Source: Rhodanobacter panaciterrae (lineage in GTDB: Bacteria; Pseudomonadota; Gammaproteobacteria; Xanthomonadales; Rhodanobacteraceae). From it: DNA of 64,000 nt. The notes beneath the pieces were generated by a model. That model was not told where the DNA came from. It was given only the letters and a program-made list of their open reading frames with translations, and searched no databases. Shown one piece after another: positions 7,345 through 15,916 of this stretch (position 1 is its first letter; each line of letters begins with the position of its first letter). The position numbers and the translations under genes were made by a program. Location of the stretch: contig NZ_BMXT01000001.1 of the NCBI RefSeq assembly GCF_014651895.1, positions 1,302,001 to 1,366,000 of the forward strand. The letters run 5' to 3'.

Positions 7345-7420
7345 TGCGGCTCCTGTGCTGCTTAAGGAGACCGGCAACGATCATGCCAACGACGATCAGG
7401 CCAATAACGCAAGTTGACAT
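7322..7420 (-). CDS. 32-residue hydrophobic peptide starting inside the dif site
   Basis: On the minus strand a short frame begins at an ATG (7420-7418) lying within the dif arm and reads MSTCVIGLIVVGMIVAGLLK, then a basic tail, ending 22 bases into the next gene. The hydrophobic pattern is that of a single membrane span. In the circular phage form the upstream DNA, and therefore the promoter, would differ from that in the integrated form. With no clear ribosome site seen it remains tentative. Confidence 0.3.
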   Translation of the reverse strand: MSTCVIGLIVVGMIVAGLLKQHRSRNGILMEV

Positions 7421-7439
7421 AATATACATTATGCGCAAT
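7412..7439 (-). other. dif/Xer recombination site (prophage attachment site)
   Basis: The 21 bases at 7417-7437 match the reverse complement of the E. coli dif core without mismatch, including both inner arm halves TAA/TTA and the central TATACA (7423-7428). The XerD-side arm is 7412-7422 and the XerC-side arm 7429-7439. It marks the chromosome dimer resolution site and therefore the terminus region. It is also the exact junction between phage genes (left) and host genes (right). A second copy is expected at the other prophage end, outside the window. Confidence 0.92.
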
Positions 7440-7489
7440 TAAAGATTGACCACCACAGCCAGCGCCGACTGCCAAACCAACGCTCCTGC

Positions 7490-8500
7490 TCAACGGCCGA
7501 AGATGATTTCCTTGCCTTCGTGGTCGCGGTCCCAGCCGCGCAGCTGGTCGCGGATGTGCGCGATGCGCTGACGGCCAAGTGCGTTGCGCTCTTCATCGAG
7601 GACGTGACCGTCCAACAGTTCGGCCAGACGCTGTGCAGTGGGCAGCATCGCATCCCATGCATCCAGTGCCGGCAGTGGGCCAGGCAAGGTCATGAAGAAG
7701 CTCACTCCGGGCGTGTGCAGCGCGTCCAGTCGAGCCAGATCGAAGTTGCCCGGTTTGAGCATGTTGGCCACGCTGAAGATCGGGCCAAGTTCGCGCTTGC
7801 CGTCGAGCAGGCGGTGATAGATGCCCATATCGCCGAATTCGAGGCCAGCTTTCTCGGCGGCTACCACGAGATCCGGGCCATTGAAGTGCCCTCCTTCGCG
7901 CGCCACCACGAACAGCGTGACGATGCGCTCCACCGGTAGTTGACTCGGTCGGCGGCCGAGATCCGAGCGCGGCGGTACTTTCTCTGTCACTGGCGCGGCT
8001 GCGGGAGCCGTTGGCGCAGCAGCGGGCGGTGTTGTAGCGGTAGTAGTCGCCGGAGGTATCCGTTCAGCGGAACTGGGTGCGCGCAGTGCATCCACGATGG
8101 AGGCAGCATGACCGGCCAGAGTGGAGTGCCCCGAGGCAGCCGGCTTTGGCGTAGCCGCACTACGTTCACCCGAAAGTGTCGCCCCGAGTCGTTCGAGTTC
8201 CTCGCGCAGACCGACTTCCAGCTCGCCCTGCTCCGGTTGCGTGATGTCCATGTGTTGGCTGCCGTGTCCTGGCCGGTCGAGTGCACTGAATACCGGATCG
8301 TCAGCCAGGCTCGGTTCGCCCAGCGTCGGCTCACGGCGTTCGCCGGTGTGCTCGCTGGGGGCGGGACGGCGCTTGCCCTGCTCCTTCTTAGGCTGACCAA
8401 ACAGCCAGATCAGCGCCAGCACGATCAGGCCGACAATCAGCAGCGGAATGCCGACAGCGGGGTTCCAGGCGAAAGCGAGCACGGGTTGCAGCGTCATCAT
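7490..8500 (-). CDS. zipA: Cell division protein ZipA
   Basis: ZipA tethers FtsZ to the inner membrane and stabilises the early division ring. The 336-residue product has one N-terminal membrane span (about residues 12-35, IPLLIVGLIVLALIWLFG), a long Pro/Ala/Glu-rich linker, and a C-terminal FtsZ-binding domain (about residues 190-330; VERIVTLFVVAREGGHFNG, FDLARLDALHTPGVSFFMTL). It follows smc by only 7 bases and is probably co-transcribed with it. In many relatives ligA comes next; here the dif site and prophage intervene. Confidence 0.93.
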   Translation of the reverse strand: MMTLQPVLAFAWNPAVGIPLLIVGLIVLALIWLFGQPKKEQGKRRPAPSEHTGERREPTLGEPSLADDPVFSALDRPGHGSQHMDITQPEQGELEVGLREELERLGATLSGERSAATPKPAASGHSTLAGHAASIVDALRAPSSAERIPPATTTATTPPAAAPTAPAAAPVTEKVPPRSDLGRRPSQLPVERIVTLFVVAREGGHFNGPDLVVAAEKAGLEFGDMGIYHRLLDGKRELGPIFSVANMLKPGNFDLARLDALHTPGVSFFMTLPGPLPALDAWDAMLPTAQRLAELLDGHVLDEERNALGRQRIAHIRDQLRGWDRDHEGKEIIFGR

Positions 8501-8507
8501 GGGTTCC

Positions 8508-11500
8508 TCAGGCAGCGCCTGCGAGTTTAGCCGCTTCGGCCAGATCCACCTGTACCAGTCGCGACACGCCCGGCTCGCGCATGGTCACGCCGCACAGTTG
8601 GGTAGCCGCTTCCATCGTGGCCTTGTTGTGGCTGATGAAGATGAATTGCACCTTCTCGCTCATTTCGCGAACGAGACTGGAGAAGCGGCCGACGTTCGCC
8701 TCGTCCAGCGGCGCGTCCACCTCGTCGAGCAGACAGAACGGCGCGGGATTGAGGCCGAAGATCGCAAACACCAAGGCCACGGCCGTCAACGCCTTCTCGC
8801 CGCCGGACAACAAGGTGATATTGGAGACACGTTTGCCCGGCGGGCGCGCCATGATCGACACGCCGGTATTGAGCAGGTCATCGCCAGTCAGTTCGAGGTA
8901 GGCGTGGCCACCGCCGAACAGGCGCGGGAACAGTTCCTGCACACCGGCGTTGACCTTGTCGAAGGTTTCCTTGAAACGCTGGCGCGTCTCGCGATCGATC
9001 TTCTTGATCGCGCCTTCCAGTGTTTCCATCGCGCTGACCAGATCGGCGAGCTGGTTGTCGAGATAAGTCTTGCGCTCGCTCTGCTCAGCGTGCTCCTGGA
9101 TCGCGGCGAGGTTAACCGGCTCCAGTCGCACGATCTTCTGACCGAGGTCGGTGAGATGCTGGCGCCACTGGTTGGCGTCGATGTCCTCGGCCAGTTCGGC
9201 CAGCAGGGTTTCCAATTCGAGGCCGGAAGCGATGATCGCCTGGGCCAGCTGCTCGGCGCGCAGATGCAGCGCCTGCGCAGCGAGGCGTTTCTGGGACAGG
9301 CTCTCGCGCAGCGTGGACAGACCCTGCTCCGCCAGATGGCGTTGCTGTTCCAGCTTGCGGAATTCGAGGTCGCAGTCTTCCAGCGCGCGGCGTGCTTCGA
9401 CCAGCTGCTTGTCGACCAGCAGGCGTTGGTCGAGATAGGTCTGCCGCTCGGCCTCGAGTTCGGCGATCGGATCGGAACCGGCCGCGAGCTGCTCGGTGAT
9501 TTCCGTGCGGCGCGATTCGATCTGACGCAACTGGCTGTCCATGCGGCCTAGCGCCTGTTCCAGCGAAGCCAGCGACGAGCGTTTGGATTCCAGTGCCAGA
9601 GCCAGCGAGTGTGACTGGTCGGCCGCTTCGCGCGCATTCATGCGCGCTTCCTCGCGCGCTTCCAGCAAGACGCGACGCTCGTTTTCAAGCTCGCGGCGCT
9701 GGTCTTCCAGGTCGCCCATCAGGCCGACCGATTCATCCAGCCGTGCGCGAGCCTCACGGGTCTGACTCTGCAGTTCATCGAGCTGGGTGGCCAGATCGTT
9801 CAACTCGCCGGTGACTTTCTCGGCGCGGGCGCGAGCGGTTTCCAGCTTGCCGCGATGGCTCTGCAGCTGGCCGGCCAGCTCGGACTGGCGACGATGCGCG
9901 GCATACAGCTCACGCTGGGCGTCGTCGCGGGCACGCTCGGCCTCGAACTTGCTGGTGCGCAAGGTATCCAGTCGTTCGCTGGATTCCTCCAGTTGCGCTT
10001 CCAAGGTGGCGATCTGTTCGGCCAGCAAGCGGATCTCGCGCTCACGCGCCAGCACGCCGACCTGGCTGCCTTGCGCACGACGCACGCGTGCCCAGCCTGG
10101 ACCCAGCCATTCACCGTTGCGCGTGATCACTGACTGGTACGGTGCCAGTGCGGAAAGCGAAGCCACGCGTTGATGCGCGTCGTCGAGCGATTCGGCAGTC
10201 AGAACATGGCCGAGAATCGCCAGCGCCGCGGCGGGTCCGCGCACATGCGCGGCCAGCGTGCCGGCGGTGTTCGCACCGCCATCGGCGGCATCGAGCAACG
10301 CGACGTCGGCGTTCTCGAGCGCATGGAATTCGGTGGCCAATGCATGCGAGCCATCGACCAGCACGCTATCGATGAAGCCACTCAACGCGCTTTCCACCGC
10401 GGTTTCCCAGCCGGCCTCGACCTGCAGCGATTCGCCGAGACGGCGCGACTTGTCCAGCCCGAGTCGGCTCAGCCAGCCGCTGGCGGCGCTTTCCTCCTGA
10501 CCAAGCGCGGCGTGCTGCAGTGCTTCCAGCGAGGCCTGGCGACCACGCGCGGTCTGCAATTGCTGGCGTGCCTCGTTCAGCGCCGACTGCACCTGACGCT
10601 CATCTTCCTGCACTTTCTCGTGGCTGGATTTGTGCTGGTCGAGCAGGCTGCCGAGCGTTTCGACGCGCTCGCGCTGGGTGTCGTGCTCGCCGTGCAACTG
10701 CTCGCCAGCGGCATCCAGCGCAGCCACGTCGGTGGCTTTCTGCTCGGTTTCCAGCGCCTCGCGACGGCGGGAGAGGTCGATGCCTTGGCGATCTAGGTAG
10801 TTGAGCTTGGTGCGCTCCACTTCGGCCGCGCGGTTGGATTCACCGGCGTTGCGGGTGTGGCTGTCCCAGCGCTGCTGCCAGTCGGCCAGTTTGGCCTCGG
10901 TGCTGCGCTGTGTCTCGGCGGTGTCGTCCTGCATCTGTTGCAGAGCTTCGAGTTTCGGTTCGCCTTCGGCCAGCGCCATGCGCAGCGTTTCGATCTGCCC
11001 GCTGTCGGTGGCGATGTGCGCGGCCAGCTCGGCATGTTCGCGCTCAGCGTCGCCATGGGCGCGCTGCAACCGATCGGCATTTTCGCGGTTATGCCGAACC
11101 TGCTGCTCGACTCGGGCGATCTCGGCGCCGACCTTGTAAACGTCGCCCTGCACCGAATTCAGATGCTCACTGGCGTCGGTATGGCGCTCACGCACGTTTT
11201 CCAGCTGCGCCTCGATCTGGCGCTGGCCGGCCAGCTGTTTCTCGATCTCGATCTCGGCGGCGGACAGGCTCGCGCCTTCGCCGTCGTGCTGGCTTTTCAG
11301 GCCGCGGTATTCCAGTGCACGCAGCTCAGCTTCCTTGCGCGTCTGCTCTTCCTTCAGTGCCTTCCAGCGCTCGGCGGCACGTGCCTGGCGGTTGAGGTGT
11401 TCGAGTTGCTTGTCGACCTCGTCGCGCACATCGCGCACGCGGTCGAGGTTTTCGCGGGTGGCCTTGATGCGGCTCTCGGTTTCCTTGCGGCGCTCCTTGT

Positions 11501-12017
11501 ACTTGGAGATGCCGGCGGCCTCCTCCAGATGCATGCGCAGCTCTTCCGGATGCGCGTCGATGATCTGGCTGATCATGCCCTGCTCGATGATCGAGTAGCT
11601 GCGCGGGCCCAGCCCGGTGCCGAGGAACAGGTCGGTGATGTCGCGGCGGCGGCAACGTGCGCCATTGAGGTAATACGCGGACTGGCCGTCGCGGGTGACC
11701 TGGCGTTTCACCGATATCTCGGCGTACTGGCCGTACTCGCCCTGGATCGAGCCATCGGCGTTGTCGAAGATCAGCTCGACCGTGGCCTGCCCCACCGGTT
11801 TGCGCGAATTGGAGCCGGAGAAGATCACGTCGGTCAGCGAATCGCCGCGCAGGCGACTGGCCGCGCTCTCGCCCATCACCCAACGGATCGCGTCGATGAT
11901 GTTGGATTTGCCGCAGCCGTTTGGGCCGACCACGCCGATCATGTTGCTCGGCAGATGCAGGGTGGTCGGGTCCACGAAGGACTTGAAACCGGCGAGTTTG
12001 ATCGTGCTCAGGCGCAT
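8508..12017 (-). CDS. smc: Chromosome condensation ATPase SMC
   Basis: SMC dimers extrude or tether DNA loops to organise and segregate the chromosome. The 1169-residue protein has the Walker A GPNGCGKSN (residues 31-39), two long coiled-coil halves, a hinge near residues 510-650, and the C-terminal head with LLSGGEKALTAVAL and Walker B CLLDEVDAPLDE. Length and order are normal for the family. It lies directly upstream of zipA. The upstream gap contains a large dyad that may be its operator or promoter region. No scpA or scpB is in this window. Confidence 0.97.
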   Translation of the reverse strand: MRLSTIKLAGFKSFVDPTTLHLPSNMIGVVGPNGCGKSNIIDAIRWVMGESAASRLRGDSLTDVIFSGSNSRKPVGQATVELIFDNADGSIQGEYGQYAEISVKRQVTRDGQSAYYLNGARCRRRDITDLFLGTGLGPRSYSIIEQGMISQIIDAHPEELRMHLEEAAGISKYKERRKETESRIKATRENLDRVRDVRDEVDKQLEHLNRQARAAERWKALKEEQTRKEAELRALEYRGLKSQHDGEGASLSAAEIEIEKQLAGQRQIEAQLENVRERHTDASEHLNSVQGDVYKVGAEIARVEQQVRHNRENADRLQRAHGDAEREHAELAAHIATDSGQIETLRMALAEGEPKLEALQQMQDDTAETQRSTEAKLADWQQRWDSHTRNAGESNRAAEVERTKLNYLDRQGIDLSRRREALETEQKATDVAALDAAGEQLHGEHDTQRERVETLGSLLDQHKSSHEKVQEDERQVQSALNEARQQLQTARGRQASLEALQHAALGQEESAASGWLSRLGLDKSRRLGESLQVEAGWETAVESALSGFIDSVLVDGSHALATEFHALENADVALLDAADGGANTAGTLAAHVRGPAAALAILGHVLTAESLDDAHQRVASLSALAPYQSVITRNGEWLGPGWARVRRAQGSQVGVLAREREIRLLAEQIATLEAQLEESSERLDTLRTSKFEAERARDDAQRELYAAHRRQSELAGQLQSHRGKLETARARAEKVTGELNDLATQLDELQSQTREARARLDESVGLMGDLEDQRRELENERRVLLEAREEARMNAREAADQSHSLALALESKRSSLASLEQALGRMDSQLRQIESRRTEITEQLAAGSDPIAELEAERQTYLDQRLLVDKQLVEARRALEDCDLEFRKLEQQRHLAEQGLSTLRESLSQKRLAAQALHLRAEQLAQAIIASGLELETLLAELAEDIDANQWRQHLTDLGQKIVRLEPVNLAAIQEHAEQSERKTYLDNQLADLVSAMETLEGAIKKIDRETRQRFKETFDKVNAGVQELFPRLFGGGHAYLELTGDDLLNTGVSIMARPPGKRVSNITLLSGGEKALTAVALVFAIFGLNPAPFCLLDEVDAPLDEANVGRFSSLVREMSEKVQFIFISHNKATMEAATQLCGVTMREPGVSRLVQVDLAEAAKLAGAA

Positions 12018-12100
12018 GCGGTCATCAGTAGGTCAGTCAGGTAACGCCCGCTGCTCGGGCGACAGGGCACTGTGCCAAACGCAGGGCGGCGCTGCAATGT

Positions 12101-12134
12101 GGTTAAACATGAAGTTTCACTTCAATAGTTAACC
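12101..12134. promoter_or_regulatory. Long imperfect dyad upstream of smc
   Basis: Within an AT-rich gap of 138 bases between bolA and smc, GGTTAA (12101-12106) and TGAAGT (12110-12115) are mirrored by ACTTCA (12119-12124) and TTAACC (12129-12134), giving two nested inverted repeats. The lack of a T-run and the distance of about 80 bases from the smc start favour a protein-binding site for smc-zipA over a terminator. The regulator is unknown. Confidence 0.4.
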
Positions 12135-12155
12135 ATAAATATATGTTATTAATTG

Positions 12156-12419
12156 TTATTTATCTTGAACGGCGTCGATCGACAGCGCATGGATGCCGTT
12201 ATCCATCAGCCCGTCGAGCGCCGCATAGACCATCCGGTGGCGCTTGATCGGCGGCTGGCCGGCAAACGCGGCACTGACGATCCGTACATGGAAGTGGCCC
12301 TTGTCCTCCCCCGCATGGCCAGCGTGCTTGTGGCCTTCGTCCAGCACTTCCAGCTCAGTCGGGGCGAAAGCGGCCTGCAGGCGTTCGCGGATTTGCTCAA
12401 TGACGGGTTGCCCGGTCAT
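12156..12419 (-). CDS. bolA: BolA family protein
   Basis: An 87-residue protein with the BolA fold: an N-terminal helix (PVIEQIRERLQAAFAPTELE), HKHAGHAG, then GHFHVRIVSAAFAGQ and the conserved HRMVYAALDGLMDNGIHALS. BolA proteins partner with monothiol glutaredoxins in iron-sulfur sensing or delivery, and E. coli BolA also affects cell shape under stress. The His residues in the loop are candidates for cluster binding. It follows the YciI gene by 13 bases and probably belongs to the same transcript. Confidence 0.9.
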   Translation of the reverse strand: MTGQPVIEQIRERLQAAFAPTELEVLDEGHKHAGHAGEDKGHFHVRIVSAAFAGQPPIKRHRMVYAALDGLMDNGIHALSIDAVQDK

Positions 12420-12432
12420 CGCTGTGTCCGCA

Positions 12433-12732
12433 TCACGGCAGCACTTTGCGGAACGGCTTGACCACGGTTTCGCGATACACGCCGGCAGCGATATAGGGAT
12501 CGGCAGCAGCCCAGCCTTCCGCCTCGGCCAGCGAGGCGAACTCAGCCACGATCAGGCTGCCAGTGAAACCGGCCGGGCCTGGATCTTCCGCATCGATCGC
12601 CGGAAATGGACCAGCCAGCAGCATGCGTCCCGCGTCCTGCAGCTGCTGCAAACGAGCCAGATGCGCCGGCCGCACGGACTTGCGCGCCTCCAGCGAATTC
12701 GCGTTGTCGGTGCCGATGATCGCGTACCACAT
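12433..12732 (-). CDS. YciI family protein
   Basis: A 99-residue protein of the YciI ferredoxin-like fold: [46 protein letters not shown] and [18 protein letters not shown]. The conserved His in RPAHL and Asp in ADPY form the putative active site of this family, whose substrates are mostly unknown. It lies 3 bases after lysS and 13 before bolA on the same strand, so it is probably co-expressed with them. Confidence 0.85.
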   Translation of the reverse strand: MWYAIIGTDNANSLEARKSVRPAHLARLQQLQDAGRMLLAGPFPAIDAEDPGPAGFTGSLIVAEFASLAEAEGWAAADPYIAAGVYRETVVKPFRKVLP

Positions 12733-12735
12733 GGT

Positions 12736-14253
12736 TCAAGCCTCCGGGCGCATATAGGGGAACAGCAACACGTCGCGGATCGACGCCGAATCGGTCAGCA
12801 GCATCACCAGCCGGTCGATGCCGATGCCAAGGCCGCCGGTAGGCGGCAGGCCCACTTCCAGCGCCCGAATGTAGTCGGCGTCGAAGTGCATCGCCTCGTC
12901 GTCGCCGGCGTCCTTCGCGTCGACCTGGGCCTGAAAACGTGCGGCCTGATCTTCCGGATCGTTCAACTCGGAGAAGCCATTCGCGATCTCCTTGCCGTTG
13001 ACGAACAGCTCGAAGCGGTCGGTGATGCCCTTGTCGGTATCGCTCTCGCGCGCCAGCGGCGATACCTCGACCGGATGCTGAGTGATGAAAGTCGGCTGGA
13101 CCAGGGTGTGTTCGACCGTCTTCTCGAAGATTTCCAGCAGCAGCTTGCCCCAGCCGTAACCGGGCTTGACCTGCGCACCGAGCCGCCTGGCGTGCGCCGC
13201 CATCGCCTCACGATCGCGCAATTCTTCGCGGCGGATCTCCGGATTCAGCTCCAGCACCGCGTCTTCCATGCTCCAGCGACGGAACGCCGGGCCGACATCG
13301 ATATCGGCGCCGTCCCAATGCAACTGGGTGCTGCCGATCACTGCCTTCGCCGTATCGCGGATCACGCCTTCGGTGAGATCCATGATCTCGGTATAGGTGG
13401 CGTAAGCCTGGTACAGCTCCAGCATGGTGAACTCGGGGTTGTGCCGGGTCGACACGCCCTCGTTGCGGAAGTTGCGGTTGATTTCGTAGACGCGGTCGAA
13501 GCCACCAACGACGAGGCGCTTGAGGTAAAGCTCCGGCGCCACGCGCAGATACAGATCCATGTCCAGTGCGTTGTGATGCGTCACGAACGGCCGCGCGGTG
13601 GCACCGCCGGGGATGATGTGCATCATCGGCGTCTCCACTTCCATGAAGCGACGGCTCGGCGCCTCCAGCCACTGGCGCATGAAGCCGATGATCTTCGAGC
13701 GCTGCATGAAGGTGCGCCGCGCCTCTTCGGTAACGATCAGGTCGACGTAACGCTGGCGATAACGCTGCTCCACGTCGGCCAAGCCATGGAACTTGTCCGG
13801 CAATGGACGCAGGCTCTTGGTCAGCAAACGCAGGTTATCAACGCGCACCGACAGCTCACCGGTCTTGGTGCGCATCAGCACGCCTTCGGCGCCCACGATG
13901 TCGCCCACGTCCCAGCCCTTGAACGCCTCGTAGGTTTCGCCCAGCGTGCCTTGGTGGATGAACAGCTGGATGCGTCCGCTGAAATCCTGCAATTGCACGA
14001 AGCTGACCTTGCCCTGCACGCGCTTGAGCACGATGCGGCCAGCCATCTTCACGCGACGTGCCGCGGCATCGATCACCTCGGCCGTCTGCATGTCCTTGTC
14101 GGCGAACTCGGCTTGCAGGTCACCAGCGAAGCTGTCGACCTTGAAGTCGTTCGGGAACGCGATGCCCTGTCCTCGCAGCGCCGTCAGTTTCTCGCGACGC
14201 TCGGCGATCAGCTTGTTTTCGTCGATGGGCAGGGTGTCGACCGATTCACTCAT
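12736..14253 (-). CDS. lysS: Lysyl-tRNA synthetase, class II
   Basis: Charges tRNA-Lys with lysine. The 505-residue protein has the N-terminal OB-fold anticodon-binding domain (about residues 60-170, [20 protein letters not shown]) and the class II core: motif 1 near [10 protein letters not shown], motif 2 [18 protein letters not shown], and motif 3 [17 protein letters not shown]. The length is that of bacterial class II LysRS. It heads a compact leftward group with the YciI and bolA genes. Its neighbour prfB is next to lysS in many gammaproteobacteria. Confidence 0.97.
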   Translation of the reverse strand: MSESVDTLPIDENKLIAERREKLTALRGQGIAFPNDFKVDSFAGDLQAEFADKDMQTAEVIDAAARRVKMAGRIVLKRVQGKVSFVQLQDFSGRIQLFIHQGTLGETYEAFKGWDVGDIVGAEGVLMRTKTGELSVRVDNLRLLTKSLRPLPDKFHGLADVEQRYRQRYVDLIVTEEARRTFMQRSKIIGFMRQWLEAPSRRFMEVETPMMHIIPGGATARPFVTHHNALDMDLYLRVAPELYLKRLVVGGFDRVYEINRNFRNEGVSTRHNPEFTMLELYQAYATYTEIMDLTEGVIRDTAKAVIGSTQLHWDGADIDVGPAFRRWSMEDAVLELNPEIRREELRDREAMAAHARRLGAQVKPGYGWGKLLLEIFEKTVEHTLVQPTFITQHPVEVSPLARESDTDKGITDRFELFVNGKEIANGFSELNDPEDQAARFQAQVDAKDAGDDEAMHFDADYIRALEVGLPPTGGLGIGIDRLVMLLTDSASIRDVLLFPYMRPEA

Positions 14254-14358
14254 GGGGATTCCGTTACAGCCGGCGCTCGAGCCGAGCGGCGGACGTTTCT
14301 CTGTTTAGGATTTGGGTTGCAAACAACGCGGGAGGTTTCTTCGGAACGGCGCCGCCCG

Positions 14359-14676
14359 TCAATCGTCCTTGTGAAACACATGCTTGACAGCGTGTCGGGT
14401 CGCATTCCAGCCATCGCGCGCGCCGTGTCCGACGGCGATACCGGCCTTCTTCGCACCGTGCCCGATGCCGAGGCCGGCCTCCTTCCCGGCATGCCCGACC
14501 TTGACGGCGACGTGCTTGGTCGCGTGGCCGACATCGCGGGCGCCGTTGGCGACGCCGTGGCCGACGGCCTTGGCGTCCTGCTTGACACCTGAGCTCTCCT
14601 GAGCGCCAGTCGTGCCGTTGAACGCCGCAAGTGCGGCGAATGCGACAAGGATTCCGCAGATCTTCTTGCTGTTCAT
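14359..14676 (-). CDS. Secreted Gly/His/Lys-rich protein of 11-residue repeats
   Basis: A 105-residue protein with a signal peptide (about residues 1-25, MNSKKICGILVAFAALAAF) and then six back-to-back 11-residue units from residue 38 to 103. Five begin (V/I)GH(G/A), for example VGHGVANGARD, VGHATKHVAVK, VGHAGKEAGLG, IGHGAKKAGIA and VGHGARDGWNA; the sixth, TRHAVKHVFHK, is divergent. Such hendecads recall LEA-type desiccation proteins, while the His content could bind metal. Both are inferences. It lies between lysS and prfB on the same strand. No family is assigned. Confidence 0.75.
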   Translation of the reverse strand: MNSKKICGILVAFAALAAFNGTTGAQESSGVKQDAKAVGHGVANGARDVGHATKHVAVKVGHAGKEAGLGIGHGAKKAGIAVGHGARDGWNATRHAVKHVFHKDD

Positions 14677-14722
14677 GCTGTGGCTCCTGGCAGGTGATCG
14701 GGCCGATTCAACGGATCAATTC

Positions 14723-15848
14723 TCACGCATCGATGCGTTTCGAACCCGCTTCGAGGCCGGATTTCAGGCTGGCTTCGATGAACTCGTCGAGGTCGCCATC
14801 CAGCACCTTCTGCGTATCGGTGCGTTCGATGCCGGTGCGCAGATCCTTAATGCGACTCTGGTCGAGCACATAGTTGCGGATCTGGCTGCCCCAGCCGATG
14901 TCGGACTTGGTCGCTTCCAGCGCATCGCGCTCGACGTTGCGCTTCTGCACTTCCAGCTCGTACAGCTTGGCGGCCAGCATCTTCATCGCGGTGTCGCGGT
15001 TCGCGTGCTGGCTGCGGCCGGTCTGGCAGGCCACGACGGTATTGGTCGGGATGTGCGTGATACGCACCGCCGATTCGGTCTTGTTGACGTGCTGGCCACC
15101 GGCACCCGACGAACGGTACACATCGGTGCGCAGGTCGGCCGGATTGATCTCGATGTCGATATCGTCATCGACTTCCGGTGACACGAATACGGAGGTGAAG
15201 CTGGTATGCCGGCGGTTGTCCGAATCGAACGGGCTCTTGCGCACCAGCCGGTGCACGCCGATCTCGGTCTTCAGCCAGCCATAGGCATAGTCGCCTTCGA
15301 CACGGAATGTGGCCGACTTGATGCCAGCCACTTCGCCGCCGCTGACTTCCATCAGCTCGGTCTTCCAGCCACGCGACTCGCACCAGCGCAGGTACATGCG
15401 CAGCAGCATCTCGGCCCAGTCCTGCGCCTCGGTGCCACCGGCACCGGCCTGGATGTCGACGAATGCATTGGTCGCATCCATCTTGCCGGAGAACATGCGC
15501 TGGAACTCCAGCTTGCCTACCTGCGCCTCAAGCTTCGCCAGATCGCTGATCACCGAGTTGGCGGTGTCCTCGTCGTCATCGGCGACAGCCATCTCCAGCA
15601 GGTCGCTGGCGTCGGTCAGACCCGCGGTCAGCGTGTCGATGCCATTGACGATGGTATGCAGGCGGGCGCGCTCGCGCCCCAGCTCCTGCGCGCGTGCCGG
15701 ATCGTCCCAGACGTTCGGGTTCTCCAGCTCGCGACTTACTTCTTCCAGACGTTCGCTTTTTGTAGCGTAGTCAAAGATACCCCCTAAGCGACTCGACACG
15801 GCCCCGGAGGTCCGCGATCTGCGCGAGGATCGGATTGATTTCGATCAT
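14723..15848 (-). CDS. prfB: Peptide chain release factor 2 (programmed +1 frameshift)
   Basis: RF2 ends translation at UGA and UAA. The gene is in two frames: ATG 15848 opens 25 codons ([20 protein letters not shown], then LRGYL) and meets TGA at codon 26 (15773-15771). After a +1 shift it continues with [12 protein letters not shown] to 14723, giving about 374 residues. The stop-recognition SPF ([11 protein letters not shown]) and catalytic GGQ ([12 protein letters not shown]) motifs are present. The shift site has CTT-TGA-C with AGGGGG just before it, as in E. coli, so RF2 level would control its own synthesis. Confidence 0.95.
15770..15785 (-). promoter_or_regulatory. prfB programmed frameshift site
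   Basis: Read on the minus strand, AGGGGG (15785-15780) precedes TAT CTT TGA C. The Shine-Dalgarno-like run three bases before the CTT slip codon and the in-frame TGA at codon 26 are the standard elements. Low RF2 slows termination at this UGA and lets the ribosome slip +1, producing full-length RF2. Confidence 0.93.
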
Positions 15849-15916
15849 GGTTCGGCCAATAAAGTTGCTGGCGTCGCAAAACGCCGTCGATAAAGCGCTA
15901 CAGGATAGCAAACAGG

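Larger units (their letters stand above)
1..7439. mobile_element. Filamentous (inovirus) prophage, right-hand part, integrated at dif
   Basis: The gene order is typical of inoviruses: HUH replication initiator, ssDNA-binding protein, small coat proteins, pIII-like adsorption protein, pVI-like protein, then Zot/pI. Genes overlap by a few bases through most of the block. The element ends at a dif-like Xer site, beyond which host genes (zipA, smc) begin. No tyrosine or serine integrase and no pIV secretin are visible, consistent with phages that use host XerCD and a host secretin. The left boundary is outside the window, so further phage genes may lie there. Base composition looks less GC-rich than the flanking host genes. 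Confidence 0.9.

Noticed and set aside
8448-9551. Long open frame on the plus strand opposite the smc C-terminal region (and similar ones opposite lysS, recJ, uvrC, clpA, gcvP)
   Set aside because: GC-rich codon use on the coding strand leaves long antisense frames. Their products are low-complexity, resemble no family and lack ribosome sites, while the opposite strand holds a conserved gene.
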